Assembly (NCBI GenBank): GCA_946902985.2
Contig: OX336397.1
Span: 153,133,890 to 153,197,889 of the forward strand
Direction of reading: 5' to 3'
Length of the DNA: 64,000 nucleotides
DNA from: Meconema thalassinum
Lineage: Eukaryota > Arthropoda > Insecta > Orthoptera > Tettigoniidae
This document shows positions 33,710-46,079 of the stretch, one piece after another; positions within the stretch are counted from its first letter, which is position 1, and each line of letters opens with the position of its first letter. The notes under the pieces were generated by a model. It did no database searches. It was not told where the DNA came from and saw nothing but the letters and a program-made list of their open reading frames with translations. The position numbers and the translations under genes were made by a program.

Positions 33710-33885
33710 AGCCAAAGTGTACACTCTTGCACACTCTCACTCGGAAGTGACGTCAGCGAGTGGTATTCCAAATACGATCGAGTGCAAGTGTACGAGCCGA
33801 GTGCGAGTGTACATAGCGACAATTTTGAAGGTGCAGACTCGGTTCGTTCACTCGGTGCAGGCTCTGTGATGTCGCCATTTTGACA
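33710..33885. repeat. Left subterminal motif cluster
   Basis: Several copies of gtgtac, gagtgc and ctcactcgg in both orientations, mirrored by 39335-39435 at the other end. Such clusters are usually transposase binding sites. Confidence 0.6.
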
Positions 33886-35261
33886 GAACATCTGTATTCT
33901 CACTTGACATGATCAATTGTGAATTTCAGACGATACAAGGAGGGATACTTATATTTAATTGTAAGTAATTATCTTTTACAATAGCGGTGATTGTTTTTTA
34001 ACATACTTGCAATGTTGAATGATATTTGTATGTTAGTAGTGTTCCATAACCTGCGAGGTTAACCAAACTTTCCATGGCCTTTCAAACATTTACTCATAAT
34101 GTTTTCCTTTTTATTTTCTAGTGTCGATGACGGAGTATTACGTGAAAAGAAAAACTGAAACTTCTTTTTCAAAACGGATTTTGTTTCTCATGGGTGTGAT
34201 GTGATTTGGCAAATTTGAACAATCATATAAAATTGCAAGATAGGTAAGAATATGTGATTTCTGAATAATAATAATAATAATATTAAATAAACTGGGTTAG
34301 GCGATAAGTTTGTTTTTATAGCACGGACCAATTAATTACTGTATTTATGCTAGCTGCAATTAACGTCTGGCAATTGGATGCAACATGTGGAGGTTTATCC
34401 AGATTGCCACTACTGCAGATAACTTAGTTAAGTTATTGTAGTTTTAGGGGGCGGAACTACGAGGTCATCTGCCCCTACTCCTGCAGATAAGTTCGATATT
34501 CCTCCCCACAAAATAAGAGTTGGTTACTCCTGCGAGTGAGTGAGTCTTGTTATAAGTGTTTGTATCTAGTTGAATGAGGAATTCCATGTAGGCCTAGGCC
34601 TACCGGTACTTCAATCTCTATAAACTGCCTCCACATTCTACTTGTGATGGAGAAACATATTTGTCACCTCCATCTGTTTTCCTTGCTGTAAGATCTATTC
34701 AGTAGCTTAATATTATGGTAGCGCTGAATGAAGATAGAACGAGCGATAACATTCTCTATAATACATGAATTAGCCAAAATAACTTATTGAAGCGATGAAA
34801 AATAAATCAGGGAACGATGTTTTAATGGATGTTTCCTCCTCGGCCGTCTGTGACCCACCCAACCATCCCAAATAGGATCACGACTTATATAACCAAAATT
34901 ACAGCTGTGGCCGCCATTAGTCCAAATCAATCATCAGTTGCGGTCATGAGTATTAGAGTCCCTTCGATAGCCCCACTGATCCGCTGGTCTGTCATCAAAA
35001 CAATACTGCCAACCTCGCCCTTACGGTACTATGTAACACAAAGAAACGCCCAGTTCAGTCTCTAGTGCGCATCATTCGTGCCCAGCACCCAGTTCACCGC
35101 TCTAATTAGGTTAGTGTGTGCAATATTTCGCTTCTATAATGATTATTTTTTCCACGGTTGAAATGAGTGTTTTTATCTGCTCTGTAATTACTATGCAGTA
35201 GGCCTATATCGCTCCGCTGTAATAAATATGTGTATTTTTTTTCGCACAACTGTGGTTTTGA

Positions 35262-35825
35262 CAATGGTTACAGCCTAACGCGCCCAGTTCAATGGGTTTG
35301 TGTCAACCGTGCCCCGCTAGCTAGGCGTGGCCAAGGCCACACCTACACCTGACCTTCTAACCATCGTTTTGTCCAATCCAATGGTTACGCTACAGCCTAA
35401 CGCTCACAGACCAATGGTTTTGTGTCGACCGTGCCCCACTAGCGGCGTGCGGCCAAGGCTACACCTGACCTTCTAACCTTTTGTTTTGTCCAATCCAATG
35501 GTTTTTGACAATGGTTACAGCCTAACGCGCACAGACCAATGGTTTTGTGTCAATCATGCCCCGCTAGCTGCGCGTGGCCAAGGCCACATCTACACCTGGC
35601 CTTCGTTTTGTCCAACCCATTGGTTTATGACAATGGTGACAGCCTAACGCGCACAGACCAATGGTTTTGTGTCAGCCGTGCCCAGCTAGCTGCGCACGGC
35701 CAGGCCACACCTGTACGTAACCATTCTAACCTTCGTTTTGTCCAATCCAATGGTTCTTGAAAATGGTTACGGCCTAACGCAGCCAGATCAATGAGTTTTG
35801 ACAATGCTTTCAGCCCAACGCCTCC
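35262..35825. repeat. Tandem array, ~122-bp unit, 4.5 copies
   Basis: The motif cagcctaacgc recurs at 35271, 35393, 35518, 35640 and 35770. Each unit also has accaatggttttgtgtc, gccccgctagc, ggccaaggccacacct and cgttttgtccaatccaatgg. GC-rich relative to the rest of the element. Confidence 0.88.
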
Positions 35826-36609
35826 CGATGTTGTGTTTTTAATTTTTTTTATCAACAGTGATTTTGTAATCACATGTGGGCAACAATGTGCCCGTCTCGG
35901 TGCGTGCTGCTAGAGTGAGTCTTGATGACAGTTGAACGAGATGCAAGCGCTGTCCAAACATGGCAGCCGTCTTTAAAATAGCAATAAATAACATCACATA
36001 TTTACGAACTTTAGCACATATATGAGGTTCAGTAGTGACCAGGGTTGCTAATTTAAATATGTAATATCACTCTGATGATGAAACGAGGACACAAGGTATG
36101 AAAAAGTCACATTCACATTACGAGGATGAACATGTCACCAGAGCATAAAGTGCCGGAAGCAGAGTTGCTTATCAAAGTTATCTCATTCACTTCAAGAATA
36201 ACAGCATTAAGCAGTCTTCCAAATCACACTGCGTTTGAACATCAAAAATATGTTCTGGCGGTGTTTTAAACCTCTCTGGTCTGAAGTCATCATATTGAGC
36301 TACAGTCCAGTGGCTGCCTTCAGTAACTCTTTCCTCGTGTCTGGAACAAGAATTTGGAATAATTGCCCTCGTGACGTTAGAAATTGTACATACGGTGGAT
36401 TTGGTCACCACAATTATTGTATTGTAGTTGTGTTCCAAATTTATTGTTTATACTCGTAATTTTTGCCCATAGCTGCCAACAACCCATTTTTTGAACTCGG
36501 TGACTGAACATGCGCATGGTTGTAAGGTGCAGTGTAATTGTCCATGGCAAATATTGTGCGCTTATTTGCAATGTAGACGTAAAACTCTTACATGCAAACC
36601 ACAACTATT

Positions 36610-36900
36610 TTGCAATTGCGATCACAACTTGTGCTAACTCCCTTGTTAGAAGAGGTGGGTTCGATTCCCTCCTCATACATCCTGGAAGTGGTTTTCTGTG
36701 GTTTCCCAATTCGACTCCATGCAAATGCTGGGATGGTTCCTAACTTAAACCATGGCCGCCTCCTTCCCAATCCTCACCTGAATTACAAATACACACACTA
36801 CTAAAGCCTTCAGACTTTTCTTGTACATAGGCCTACACACAAAAGTACACGGGGCTAAATGACCACAATGTCCAAGCTCCTCCAATGAAGCAACAATATG
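36610..36900 (+). mobile_element. tRNA-derived SINE (family 1) inside the 5.76-kb element
   Basis: Plus-strand B box GGTTCGATTCC near 36657, then body blocks ggaagtggttttctgtggtttcc, atggccgcctcc, and cggggctaaatgacca, the reverse complement of the copies at 10835 and 13180. Confidence 0.75.
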
Positions 36901-37427
36901 GTATGACTACTCTGTATGCCAGTGTTCCAAACTTTTGTTGAAGTGCATGTATAACAATTTTTCCTTATGTTATGACTGCATAATTTTGAAATGTTTTTAA
37001 GCACCTAATTTGGCTAATCTCTGTCTTTACATTGGCAGGTGAGGAATTTGTCAAGGAAGCTTATAATAAACCCCATTATATTGACAACATTTACATTCTC
37101 TCCCCTCCATCCAGCAACCCTGTCGATGTCATCTGCATCCAGGACAGGATTTATACCAAGACTGAAGAAATGGGACACCTCCCTTGTGGAATTGCTGCAA
37201 TATACATATGAAGAAAACAAAAATGTATAATATGAAGTCAATAAAATAGAGAAATGAAATGTAATTTCAAAATCATATCTGTACAGTTTACATTAATTTA
37301 AATGTGTTCCAACCTTTTATTCCTGAAAGTATTTATAAACAGTAAAAATTGCAACATTGGTACAACATGTGGTACATCACAATTTTGCATAATAGGCCTG
37401 TTTTCAATCAACAGGATGTGCTGCCTG

Positions 37428-37650
37428 ATTTAGGCGCATGGCGCAGAGGTAATGTTTTCGCCTGCTGTTCCTAAGGTTGCAGGATTGAATCCTGGCTCAG
37501 TCAGTTGGTGCATAAATGAGAGGGAGTCGTATCACAGATTTTTTGGCATGTTAAAGATACCCTTTTGGGTGGAAATTCTGGCACCCTGGCATCTCTAAAA
37601 ACTGCAGTAGTTAAAGGAACGTAAAACCAATAACATTATTATAATTTGAT
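37428..37650 (+). mobile_element. tRNA-derived SINE (family 4)
   Basis: A box in ggcgcatggcgcagaggta, B box ggattgaatcc (near 37480), body with ccttttgggtggaaattctgg and tail cgtaaaaccaataacattat. A diverged second copy of the same body and tail lies at 38620-38715. Confidence 0.75.
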
Positions 37651-38554
37651 TAAGGATGTTCCAAGAATGAAGCATGACTGTCCCGCTATACTACTGTAGA
37701 ACTCGTTTTTTTTTTTACAAAACGCTAATAATAGTTTTCAGTGCTGAGGAGTGGAAGTATTATATTGTTAGAAGCTACCTAATGATTGATGTAAGTTACT
37801 CTATGCCTTTTGAAAAAATACTTTTTCTGAACCTGTTTGGATTACATTGTTCTTCTATGACAATGGCAATAACAGAAAGGCACTCCTGTGTGTATGCGAG
37901 TGTGTCTCAATGCATCTCTCATATGCATGTCACATGCACTGATTTGTCAACTAGTCAGAATGCAGTTAATCTGAAATGAGCAAAAAAAGCAATATACCAT
38001 GCTGGAATTTGAATGCATGCTGCTCGATTTGAAGGGACTCTAAAACCTGCTTTTTCTAGGATGAATTGAAAGCTAGCATGGCACTTGGACAACACACCAG
38101 AGTGACTTAGCTGCCTTTGTTTGTGTATGTTTGTAATAACTAATAATTAAGTTATTCACTAGCTGTGAAAATACTCCCTATATAAAGCAGGCTTAACGTG
38201 GGCACAGTGTTCACTGGTTCAGGAAACTCTTAGAAAAATAGCAGAAAGAAGGCAAAAATACAATAAAAGTACTAATTTTAAAATTTTATTTATGACAAGT
38301 TAGTCTTTCCATTTCTTGTGTGCACAACGGAATCCATGGCTTCCGTAGTATAGTACCACACTTAAAGCAGTCAACACGATGCAGGAGTTATACCACACGT
38401 CCTATTCATCTTCTTTTGACGAGCTGGGAAACATTTACCGCAGGTAAGAATACAGACTCTTGGTTTTGGAAGCTGTACCATAACAGGGTGGTTGCTAATT
38501 ATTCTCAAGCTAGTAGTTTTAACGTGGCCTGAAAAGTTATGATTGTTCAGGTAT

Positions 38555-38860
38555 GTGGTGCAGCCTATAAGGCCCCATGTCTAGCCTACTATATGCAAGA
38601 GGCCTGTGTCTGTTTATATACTGACATTTTGAAGAACCCTACCGGGGGATAATTCTAGCATCCTGGGATTTCAAACCGTTGCAATTATAGAAAACGTTAA
38701 ACCAATACTATCAAATTTCACAATTTTGAGCCACAGCATCTCTTTTTTTATGTCGACCATGCATTAATCGGGAATTGAACCTGGTTCTCCAAGATTATGT
38801 ACCAGGATCGTTATTGTGTCCTTACCAATACCTTCTGATAGGGATTACAGTACACCTCTA
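38555..38860. repeat. Degenerate SINE fragments
   Basis: 38620-38715 repeats family 4 (taccgggggataattctagc, gaaaacgttaaaccaatac). 38760-38840 holds a minus-strand tRNA-like B box (GGTTCAATTCC). Confidence 0.55.
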
Positions 38861-39456
38861 CTACACAAGGAAATGGGAGTGGGATGAGATTCAGAATTCA
38901 TGGAATGCTCTCCAATGAAAGAGATTGAAAGCTTAACTCCCAGTTTATTCAGTAGGTAGCCTAGGCCTAAGTAAGTAATAAATTTTACGCCACTAACAAG
39001 TGATTGAGCACTATCTCATTGGACTAAATGGAAGTAAAATGCTAAAGAAATAAATGTAGGATTTATTCTTAAGCAATGCACTGCAGTAGCAGGTAGGCCT
39101 ATCAGGGAAGAAATGCTGCAAATTATATTATCCATCATCAGACATGGACGCCTTTACATCCCACGGCTACTCATTAGCTTACTTTTCTCACATACTTCAG
39201 TTGCCAGAGCCAAATACACGATGCACCCCTTCTTATTCGCGATAATCAGATCGCAACGAATGTAAACATGAGACGGTCAGCTGTTCGTGCCGCCAGCGAT
39301 CATACTTCGCGCGCCGCGCACAGGGAGAGCGAGTGCACATACGTTCCAAATTACCGAGTGTTTACACTTCGAGTGTAGACAGAGTGATCGAGTGCAAGTG
39401 TACATGAGAGTGTGGAGTGCGAGTGTAGAGTGTTCATCATTTGGCAAACAGCCTTA

Positions 39457-40340
39457 GTAGACCGACACGATAACCACTCACCCACCGTGGCAAGCATAGG
39501 TACTTTAGGTTAATGATGGAATATGTACGGTATTTATTTCATTAGTCTTAGTAATTTGTCACCGGGGCATAAGCATATAAATAATACTTATACGGTATCA
39601 GATTAGTGTTAGAAATACTGCACAAGTTTTACCGATTTTCTAACACCGTGCCTAGGCTCTTTATCATCAGCGGAGCGAGGTTGCTTGTAGTATTGTCACC
39701 GAGTAAGTGTCTTCCATGTACATCGCGGCAAAATACGGTATTAAGATCTGAGAATTTTGAAATCCATTTAGGGATATGTGAGGTACTCTTTACAGACGTG
39801 ACTAAATTAGATAATGGAGATGATTCTTTCAACCGAGTTCTGCTTGGACATGTTCGTGACCAGTGATTTACAATATTTAAATGTCGAGGATGGACAAGAT
39901 TACATGTATAACTAGAAACTTATTTTATCGGCAGTTATAAAAATACCCAGTGATGGTAGTTATAAGTTGGTAAACATAAATAGGTCTACATTTTTCATTC
40001 GATTCCATTCATGTTGGTGCAAAGAGGGAGATATGTTGAGTTTGGTTTGAAGTGGGTTTCTTGTAACCCGAGGCGGAAGTAATATTGTCTTGTATTTACT
40101 GAAACTCATTGTATCCAGATACTGCCAAATTCTTAGTACCGTACTCGAGGTGGAACTTAAGTTAACTTTCAGGGATTATTTTACATTGCGATGCGGCCGA
40201 GTAAAAAATTCCCCTAAAAACAAAATGGCGTCTGTCATGACGTCATCAACGACGTCACTCCTCTGGCAAGCTTACGGGAAAAGCCTGGGTAATAGGGGTT
40301 TTTGGGTGGGGAAACACAAAAACCTTCGAATTCGCGATAT
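39457..40340. other. Stretch between the TTA element and the satellite
   Basis: An open frame at 39606-39866 (86 codons) has no recognisable domain and I do not call it a gene. Near 40230-40260 there are two gacgtca-type palindromes (tgacgtcatcaacgacgtca), which resemble CRE/ATF sites. Confidence 0.4.
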
Positions 40341-40345
40341 TTTTT

Positions 40346-43025
40346 TACGCATCGAAATCTACAATTGAGCTATGTAGCTCAATTGCACATTTCGATGCGT
40401 AGAAAAATTTCGCGATTTCAAGTGATATTTTCAAATTTCCGCATCGAAATCTACACTTGGACTATATAGATCAATTGCAGATTCCGATACACATCGTATT
40501 TATTACAATTTCATAATTAAAAAAAACGTGCATCGAAATCTACAATTCACCTAAATAGCTCAATAGCATATTTCGATGCGGAGAAAAATTTCGCAATTTC
40601 AACTGATATTTTCAATTTCCCGCATCGAAATCTACACTTGGACTATATAGATCAATTGCAGATTCCGATACACATCGTATTTATTACAATTTCATAATTT
40701 AAAAAAAACGTGCATCGAAATCTACAATTCACCTAAATAGCTCAATAGCATATTTCGATGCGGAGAAAAATTTCGCGATTTCAACTGATATTTTCAATTT
40801 CCCGCATCGAAATCTACACTTGGACTATATAGATCAATTGCAGATTCCGATACACATCGTATTTATTACAATTTCATAATTTAAAAAAAACGTGCATCGA
40901 AATCTACAATTCACCTAAATAGCTCAATAGCATATTTCGATGCGAGAGAAAAATTTCGCGATTTCAACTGATATTTTCAATTTTCCGCATCGAAATCTAC
41001 ACTTGGACTATATAGATCAATTGCAGATTCCGATACACATCGTATTTATTACAATTTCATAATTTAAAAAACGTGCATCGAAATCTACAATTCACCTAAA
41101 TAGCTCAATAGCATATTTCGATGCGTAGAAAAATTTCGCGATTTCAACTGATATTTTCAATTTCTCGCATCGAAATCTACACTTGGACTCCCTATATAGA
41201 TCAATTGCAGATTCCGATACACATCGTTATTATAATTTCATAATTTAAAAAAAACGTGCATCGAAATCTACAATTCACCTAAATAGCTCAATAACATATT
41301 TCGATGCGTAGAAAAATTTCGCGATTTCAACTGATATTTTCAATTTTCCGCATCGAAATCTACACTTGGACTATAAAGATCAATTGCAGATTCCGATACG
41401 CATCGTATTTATTACAATTTCATAATTTAAAAAAACGTGCATCGAAATCTACAATTCACCTAAATAGCTCAATAGCATATTTCGATGCGGAGAAAAATTT
41501 CGCAATTTCAACTGATATTTTCAATTTCCCGCATCGAAATCTACACTTGGACTATATAGATCAATTGCAGATTCCGATACACATCGTATTTATTACAATT
41601 TCATAATTAAAAAAAAAAACGTGCATCGAAATCTACAATTCACCTAAATAGCTCAATAGCATATTTCGATGCGGAGAAAAATTTCGCGATTTCAACTGAT
41701 ATTTTCAATTTCCCGCATCGAAATCTACACTTGGACTATATAGATCAATTGCAGATTCCGATACACATCGTATTTATTACAATTTCATAATTTAAAAAAA
41801 ACGTGCATCGAAATCTACAATTCACCTAAATAGCTCAATAGCAAATTTCGATGCGAGAGAAAAATTTCGCGATTTCAACTGATATTTTCAATTTTCCGCA
41901 TCGAAATCTACACTTGGACTATATAGATCAATTGCAGATTCCGATACACATCGTATTTATTACAATTTCATAATTTAAAAAACGTGCATCGAAATCTACA
42001 ATTCACCTAAATAGCTCAATAGCATATTTCGATGCGTAGAAAAATTTCGCGATTTCAACTGATATTTTCAATTTCTCGCATCGAAATCTACACTTGGACT
42101 CCCTATATAGATCAATTGCAGATTCCGATACACATCGTTATTATAATTTCATAATTAAAAAAAAACGTGCATCGAAATCTACAATTCACCTAAATAGCTC
42201 AATAACATATTTCGATGCGTAGAAAAATTTCGCGATTTCAACTGATATTTTCAATTTTCCGCATCGAAATCTACACTTGGACTATAAAGATCAATTGCAG
42301 ATTCCGATACGCATCGTATTTATTACAATTTCATAATTTAAAAAACCTGCATCGAAATCTACAATTCACCTAAATAGCTCAATAGCATATTTCGATGCGG
42401 AGAAAAATTTCGCGATTTCAACTGATATTTTCAATTTTCCGCATCGAAATCTACACTTGGACTATATAGATCAATTGCAGATTCCGATACACATCGTATT
42501 TATTACAATTTCATAATTTAAAAAAACGTGCATCGAAATCTACAATTCACCTAAATAGCTCAATAGCATATTTCCATGCGTAGAAAAATTTCGCGATTTC
42601 AACTGATATTTTCAATTTTCCGCATCGAAATCTACACTTGGACTATATAGATCAATTGCAGATTCCGATACACATCGTTATTATAATTTCATAATTTTAA
42701 AAAACGTACATCGAAATCTACAATTCACCTAAATAGCTCAATAGCATATTTCGATGCGTAGAAAAATTTCGCGATTTCAACTGATATTTTCAATTTTCCG
42801 CATCGAAATCTACACTTGGACTATATAGATCAATTGCAGATTCCGATACACATTGTATTTATTACAATTGCATAATTTAAAAAAACGTGCATCGAAATCT
42901 ACAATTCACCTAAATAGCTCAATAACATATTTCGATGCGTAGAAAAATTTCGCGATTTCAACTGATATTGTCAATTTTCCGCAATTTTAGATTCCGATAC
43001 ACATCGCAATTCTTACAATTTCATA
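40346..43025. repeat. 181-bp satellite array with palindromic half-units and a 5-mer higher-order repeat
   Basis: About 14-15 monomers of 181-182 bp. Each monomer holds two related half-units, both starting gcatcgaaatctaca and both imperfect palindromes: one closes with atttcgatgcg, the other with gattccgataca. The first unit (40346-40401) is the best palindrome, with 27-bp arms around a 2-bp centre and only two mismatches. Rare variants (gatgcgagagaaaaa, ggactccctatata, ctataaagatc, gatacgcatcg) recur about 910 bp apart, showing a five-monomer block repeated twice (about 40530-41440 and 41440-42350). Short frames inside are repeat translation only. Confidence 0.96.
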
Positions 43026-43409
43026 ATTCGAATCAGAGGTATCTGTATAGCATTATAATTTCTGTATAAAACATTAAAGGTTTAGTCTTTTTATGTTTTC
43101 CACTGTATGAAACCTATTTCGCTAATACAAGAGACTGTTATATGTCTTTTCAAGTGTTCTTGTAAATTCCAATTTTGACCAATATGTTACCGATCACTTA
43201 ACTTACTATGACAAATTTTCAATGAAATGCAACAACAAAAATAAATATAGGAACATAACACAACAGACATCAAATTCCACTCACCTCGCAATGAATGACT
43301 CCCAATGCTGGGCAGGTATTTGTTCCGAACACACACACACAAAAACTCTTTCTTTTCCATGGCTCGGAAATTATTTCAAAACCAGATAATGAAAAATTTA
43401 GTGGTAGCA

Positions 43410-44446
43410 GTTCACTTTAGACCATTCTTTGTATAAATATCTTTAAAAACTGAAATTACCTGATTTAATAGTCAGGAGGATATCAGGAGTATTAGATGTT
43501 CACTGCTCCGCTGCTACAATTACATAGTTCAAATCGAAGTTTTCACCCCCACACTCAAAAGTTAACAAGAAAGAACCGCAGCTTTCACACGTGATGTATG
43601 AAATCACTAAGTGAACTCAATTACAGTGTTTATTTATGTATTTATAATGTTTTACATACAAAAAGAGACCTAACCTGGGGCTTATGCCCCAGACCCCCTT
43701 GCTTGTGGTACTAACATTAATTTTCGACCTAGTGGCGGACATAAATTCTATCTTATTAATGTTTTACATACAAAAAAGGACCTAACCTGGGGCTTACGCC
43801 CCAGACCCCCTTGCTTGTGTTACTAACATTAATTTTCGACCTAGTGGCGGACATAAATTCTATCTTATTAATGTTTTACATACAAAAAAGGACCTAACCT
43901 GGGGCTTACGCCCCAGACCCCCTTGCTTGTGTTACTAACATTAATTTTCGACCTAGTGGCGGACATAAATTCTATCTTATTAATGTTTTACATACAAAAA
44001 CAGACCTAACCTGGGGCTTACGCCCCAGACCCCCTTGCTTGTGGTACTAACATTAATTTTCGACCTAGTGGCGGACATAAATTCTATCTTATTAATGTTT
44101 TACATACAAAACCGAACCTAACCTGGGGCTTACGCCCCAGACCCCCTTGCTTGTAGTACTAGCAGTAATTTTCCACAAGATAGTTCCTAACTTAGTAGCG
44201 AAGGCGTGTGGTGAATTTCTTTATTCAAGTTGGTAACGTATTCACATGATCGTATTTCGGGTGTCACATGACTGTCAAAGATTGCATTCTTTCCGTGAAA
44301 TAACAATTATTGCTGTGCAGCAGTGGCTATTAAATATGAAGAGATTGTGAAACAACTCCCCGAAAGGTATGCATATCATAAATGATATATTTTCAATAAG
44401 CTAAGGTGTTGAAAGTGATGAAAGAGGAGGATGGTCTAAAGTGAAC
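43410..44446. mobile_element. Candidate TIR element carrying a 112-bp array
   Basis: A perfect 16-bp inverted pair, gttcactttagaccat at 43410-43425 and atggtctaaagtgaac at 44431-44446, brackets about 1 kb that contains the 112-bp tandem array. No coding region is present. No clear target duplication was seen, so the call rests on the inverted pair alone. Confidence 0.5.
43645..44195. repeat. Tandem array, ~112-bp unit, 5 copies
   Basis: Units restart at taatgttttacatacaaa near 43645, 43757, 43869, 43981 and 44093. Each contains a perfect hairpin ctggggc-ttac-gccccag (one copy has ttat) followed by acccccttgcttgt. Copies are nearly identical, so the array is young. Confidence 0.95.
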
Positions 44447-45077
44447 AAAAAATAATTTAGTTTACATTTCATCTTCACAATAACATACATACCCATACAT
44501 ACTCAATCACTCCAGGCATACAACATACACTCAAAAGTTAACAAGAAAGAACCACAGCTTGCAAACAATAAATTAAAAAGGGCACAACTTGGCCAATAAA
44601 ACAAATTCAATATTCCTTCATAATGTAAAATGAAAAACAAATTAACGCAGACTTCTCAATGAAAACAAATGTACAATGATTTAGTGTACTTTAAAAATTA
44701 CATTAAATTATCCTAGCCTATCATTTCAAAAAATAAAAATTTATATACTTCATTATTGCAATTAAACGCTACTACGCATGGCTACTTCTCAATTAGAACA
44801 ATAAACACCGAAAACAAGAATTAGCACTTCAAGACCAAAACTTGGCCCACACAAACTGAAAACAATAATCCTATGAAAAAATAACAAAACAAATATATAA
44901 ATGTAATATACCATTCATTCACAACAAAAAATTCATTCGGCAGGGACATACCAATCATCATTCCCACTTGACCATTTACACAAGCTAATCCCCCACCCCA
45001 AAATCCCCCTACCCCTTAGCATTCAAAATATTCCCTGCCAAAAATGAGTAACATAAATAACACATTTACCACATCCA
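44447..45077. other. AT-rich stretch downstream of the transposase
   Basis: Repeats one segment seen at 43550 (actcaaaagttaacaagaaa at 44530). No gene. It should contain the 3' end of the Merlin-like element, but I could not identify its TIR. Confidence 0.4.
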
Positions 45078-46079
45078 CTAATCTCTCACACTTGGAGGAT
45101 ATACTCTCCGACAATCAGCCATAAACCTTTCAAACAGACACACCCCGGGATCGACATTCTTCCGCCACACGTACTCATCTAAATGACTCTGCAGTGACCC
45201 TTCCCTTCTTTTCCCCTTCCCAATGCTATATTTCACTGCAGACCAAAACCCTTCTATTGTATTGGTACAAGCCCCTGTTTCATAATCTTTGAATTGGACG
45301 GTATGATTGACAGCAAAATGTATAAACCCTTCATTATTTAACCCCCCATAAGAACCCCACATATCACTGTAAATAGTTGTCCCAACCTTAATATGCTTTT
45401 TGATAACTTTCAACAACGTCGCCTTATCCCGTTTTTCAACAACTTCAAAAAAACAATCCCTCCCCTGACTACCCTGAACAACCCCCCCAAAAACCCATGT
45501 ATTTTTCATTCGCTTGCCCTTGTTGAATTTCCGCCTACCGAAACAACTCTCATCAATTTCAATTACAACACCCTCCCCCCCAAAAGGCCCACGTTCACGC
45601 ACCCATGCACTACATACCTCCCTACAAAATGAAAACCAATCAACAACAGTACGCGAAGATACACTCAATTCATGCACTACATCACGAATAGGCATACGCC
45701 GGCAAAAACAGTACACAATTAACAAAACATCTTTAAGAGAGATCCGTGCCTTGGAAAAGAACGAGCCCTTTCGAATTGTGCGCCAACACACACACTTCGA
45801 ACAACGCCACATAATGCCGTCTGAACTGCGAGAGACTGGCACCTTGGAATCTTTCATCGGCCTTTCGCACTTCGGGCAAAAATATTCTTTGCCCAAAAGA
45901 CCCTTTTCGCGAGCGAAATCAACTGCCCCTTGTACGGTCGAGAGGATACCGAACAGTACAATTAGCTTCATAGCCCCTTGAGATGCCTCCATAACCTCAT
46001 CGCCACTGTCAGAACTACTCGAGGAAGAAACGACTTTGCGTTTTCCGCACAAACCGCTGGGGCCAGCAACATCAGCCAT
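45078..46079 (-). CDS. Merlin-type (IS1595/IS1016-like) DDE transposase, intact
   Basis: A 333-residue protein from the ATG at 46079 with no stop. It has a Ser/Asp-rich N-terminus, a zinc ribbon (CPKC at about 68-71 and CSKC at 93-96), a helix-turn-helix-like segment (IRDVVHELSVSSRTVVDWF, about 131-149), and a DDE catalytic core: Asp176 in VIEIDESCFG, Asp239 in IYSDMWGSY, Glu276 in TNTIEGFWS, with 36 residues between the last two. The length and triad match eukaryotic Merlin transposases, which cut and paste elements with 8-9-bp duplications. The element is probably the 44.5-46.5 kb region, but I could not find matching TIRs. A complete frame suggests recent activity or selection. Confidence 0.93.
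   Translation of the reverse strand: MADVAGPSGLCGKRKVVSSSSSSDSGDEVMEASQGAMKLIVLFGILSTVQGAVDFAREKGLLGKEYFCPKCERPMKDSKVPVSRSSDGIMWRCSKCVCWRTIRKGSFFSKARISLKDVLLIVYCFCRRMPIRDVVHELSVSSRTVVDWFSFCREVCSAWVRERGPFGGEGVVIEIDESCFGRRKFNKGKRMKNTWVFGGVVQGSQGRDCFFEVVEKRDKATLLKVIKKHIKVGTTIYSDMWGSYGGLNNEGFIHFAVNHTVQFKDYETGACTNTIEGFWSAVKYSIGKGKRREGSLQSHLDEYVWRKNVDPGVCLFERFMADCRRVYPPSVRD

Larger units (their letters stand above)
33695..39453. mobile_element. 5.76-kb DNA element with TTA target duplications (PIF/Harbinger-like)
   Basis: Perfect 15-bp terminal inverted repeats, ggctgtttgccaaat at 33695-33709 and atttggcaaacagcc at 39439-39453, are each flanked by TTA (33692-33694 and 39454-39456). Subterminal regions repeat gagtgcaagtgtac-type motifs, including an exact 18-mer gatcgagtgcaagtgtac at 33776-33793 and 39386-39403. 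PIF/Harbinger elements make 3-bp TWA duplications. I cannot recognise a Harbinger transposase or its Myb-like partner inside, so it is non-autonomous or its genes have decayed. It contains a 122-bp tandem array (35262-35820) and later SINE insertions. Confidence 0.8.

Noticed and set aside
34829..35065. 78-codon frame inside the TTA-flanked element
   Set aside because: Checked for Harbinger transposase or Myb-like motifs and found none. The composition is ordinary.
39606..39866. 86-codon frame as a host exon
   Set aside because: No domain, no consensus splice sites in frame, and an equally long antisense frame.
40346..43025. CRISPR-like array
   Set aside because: Repeats are 181-bp contiguous satellite monomers with no spacers, in a eukaryotic context.
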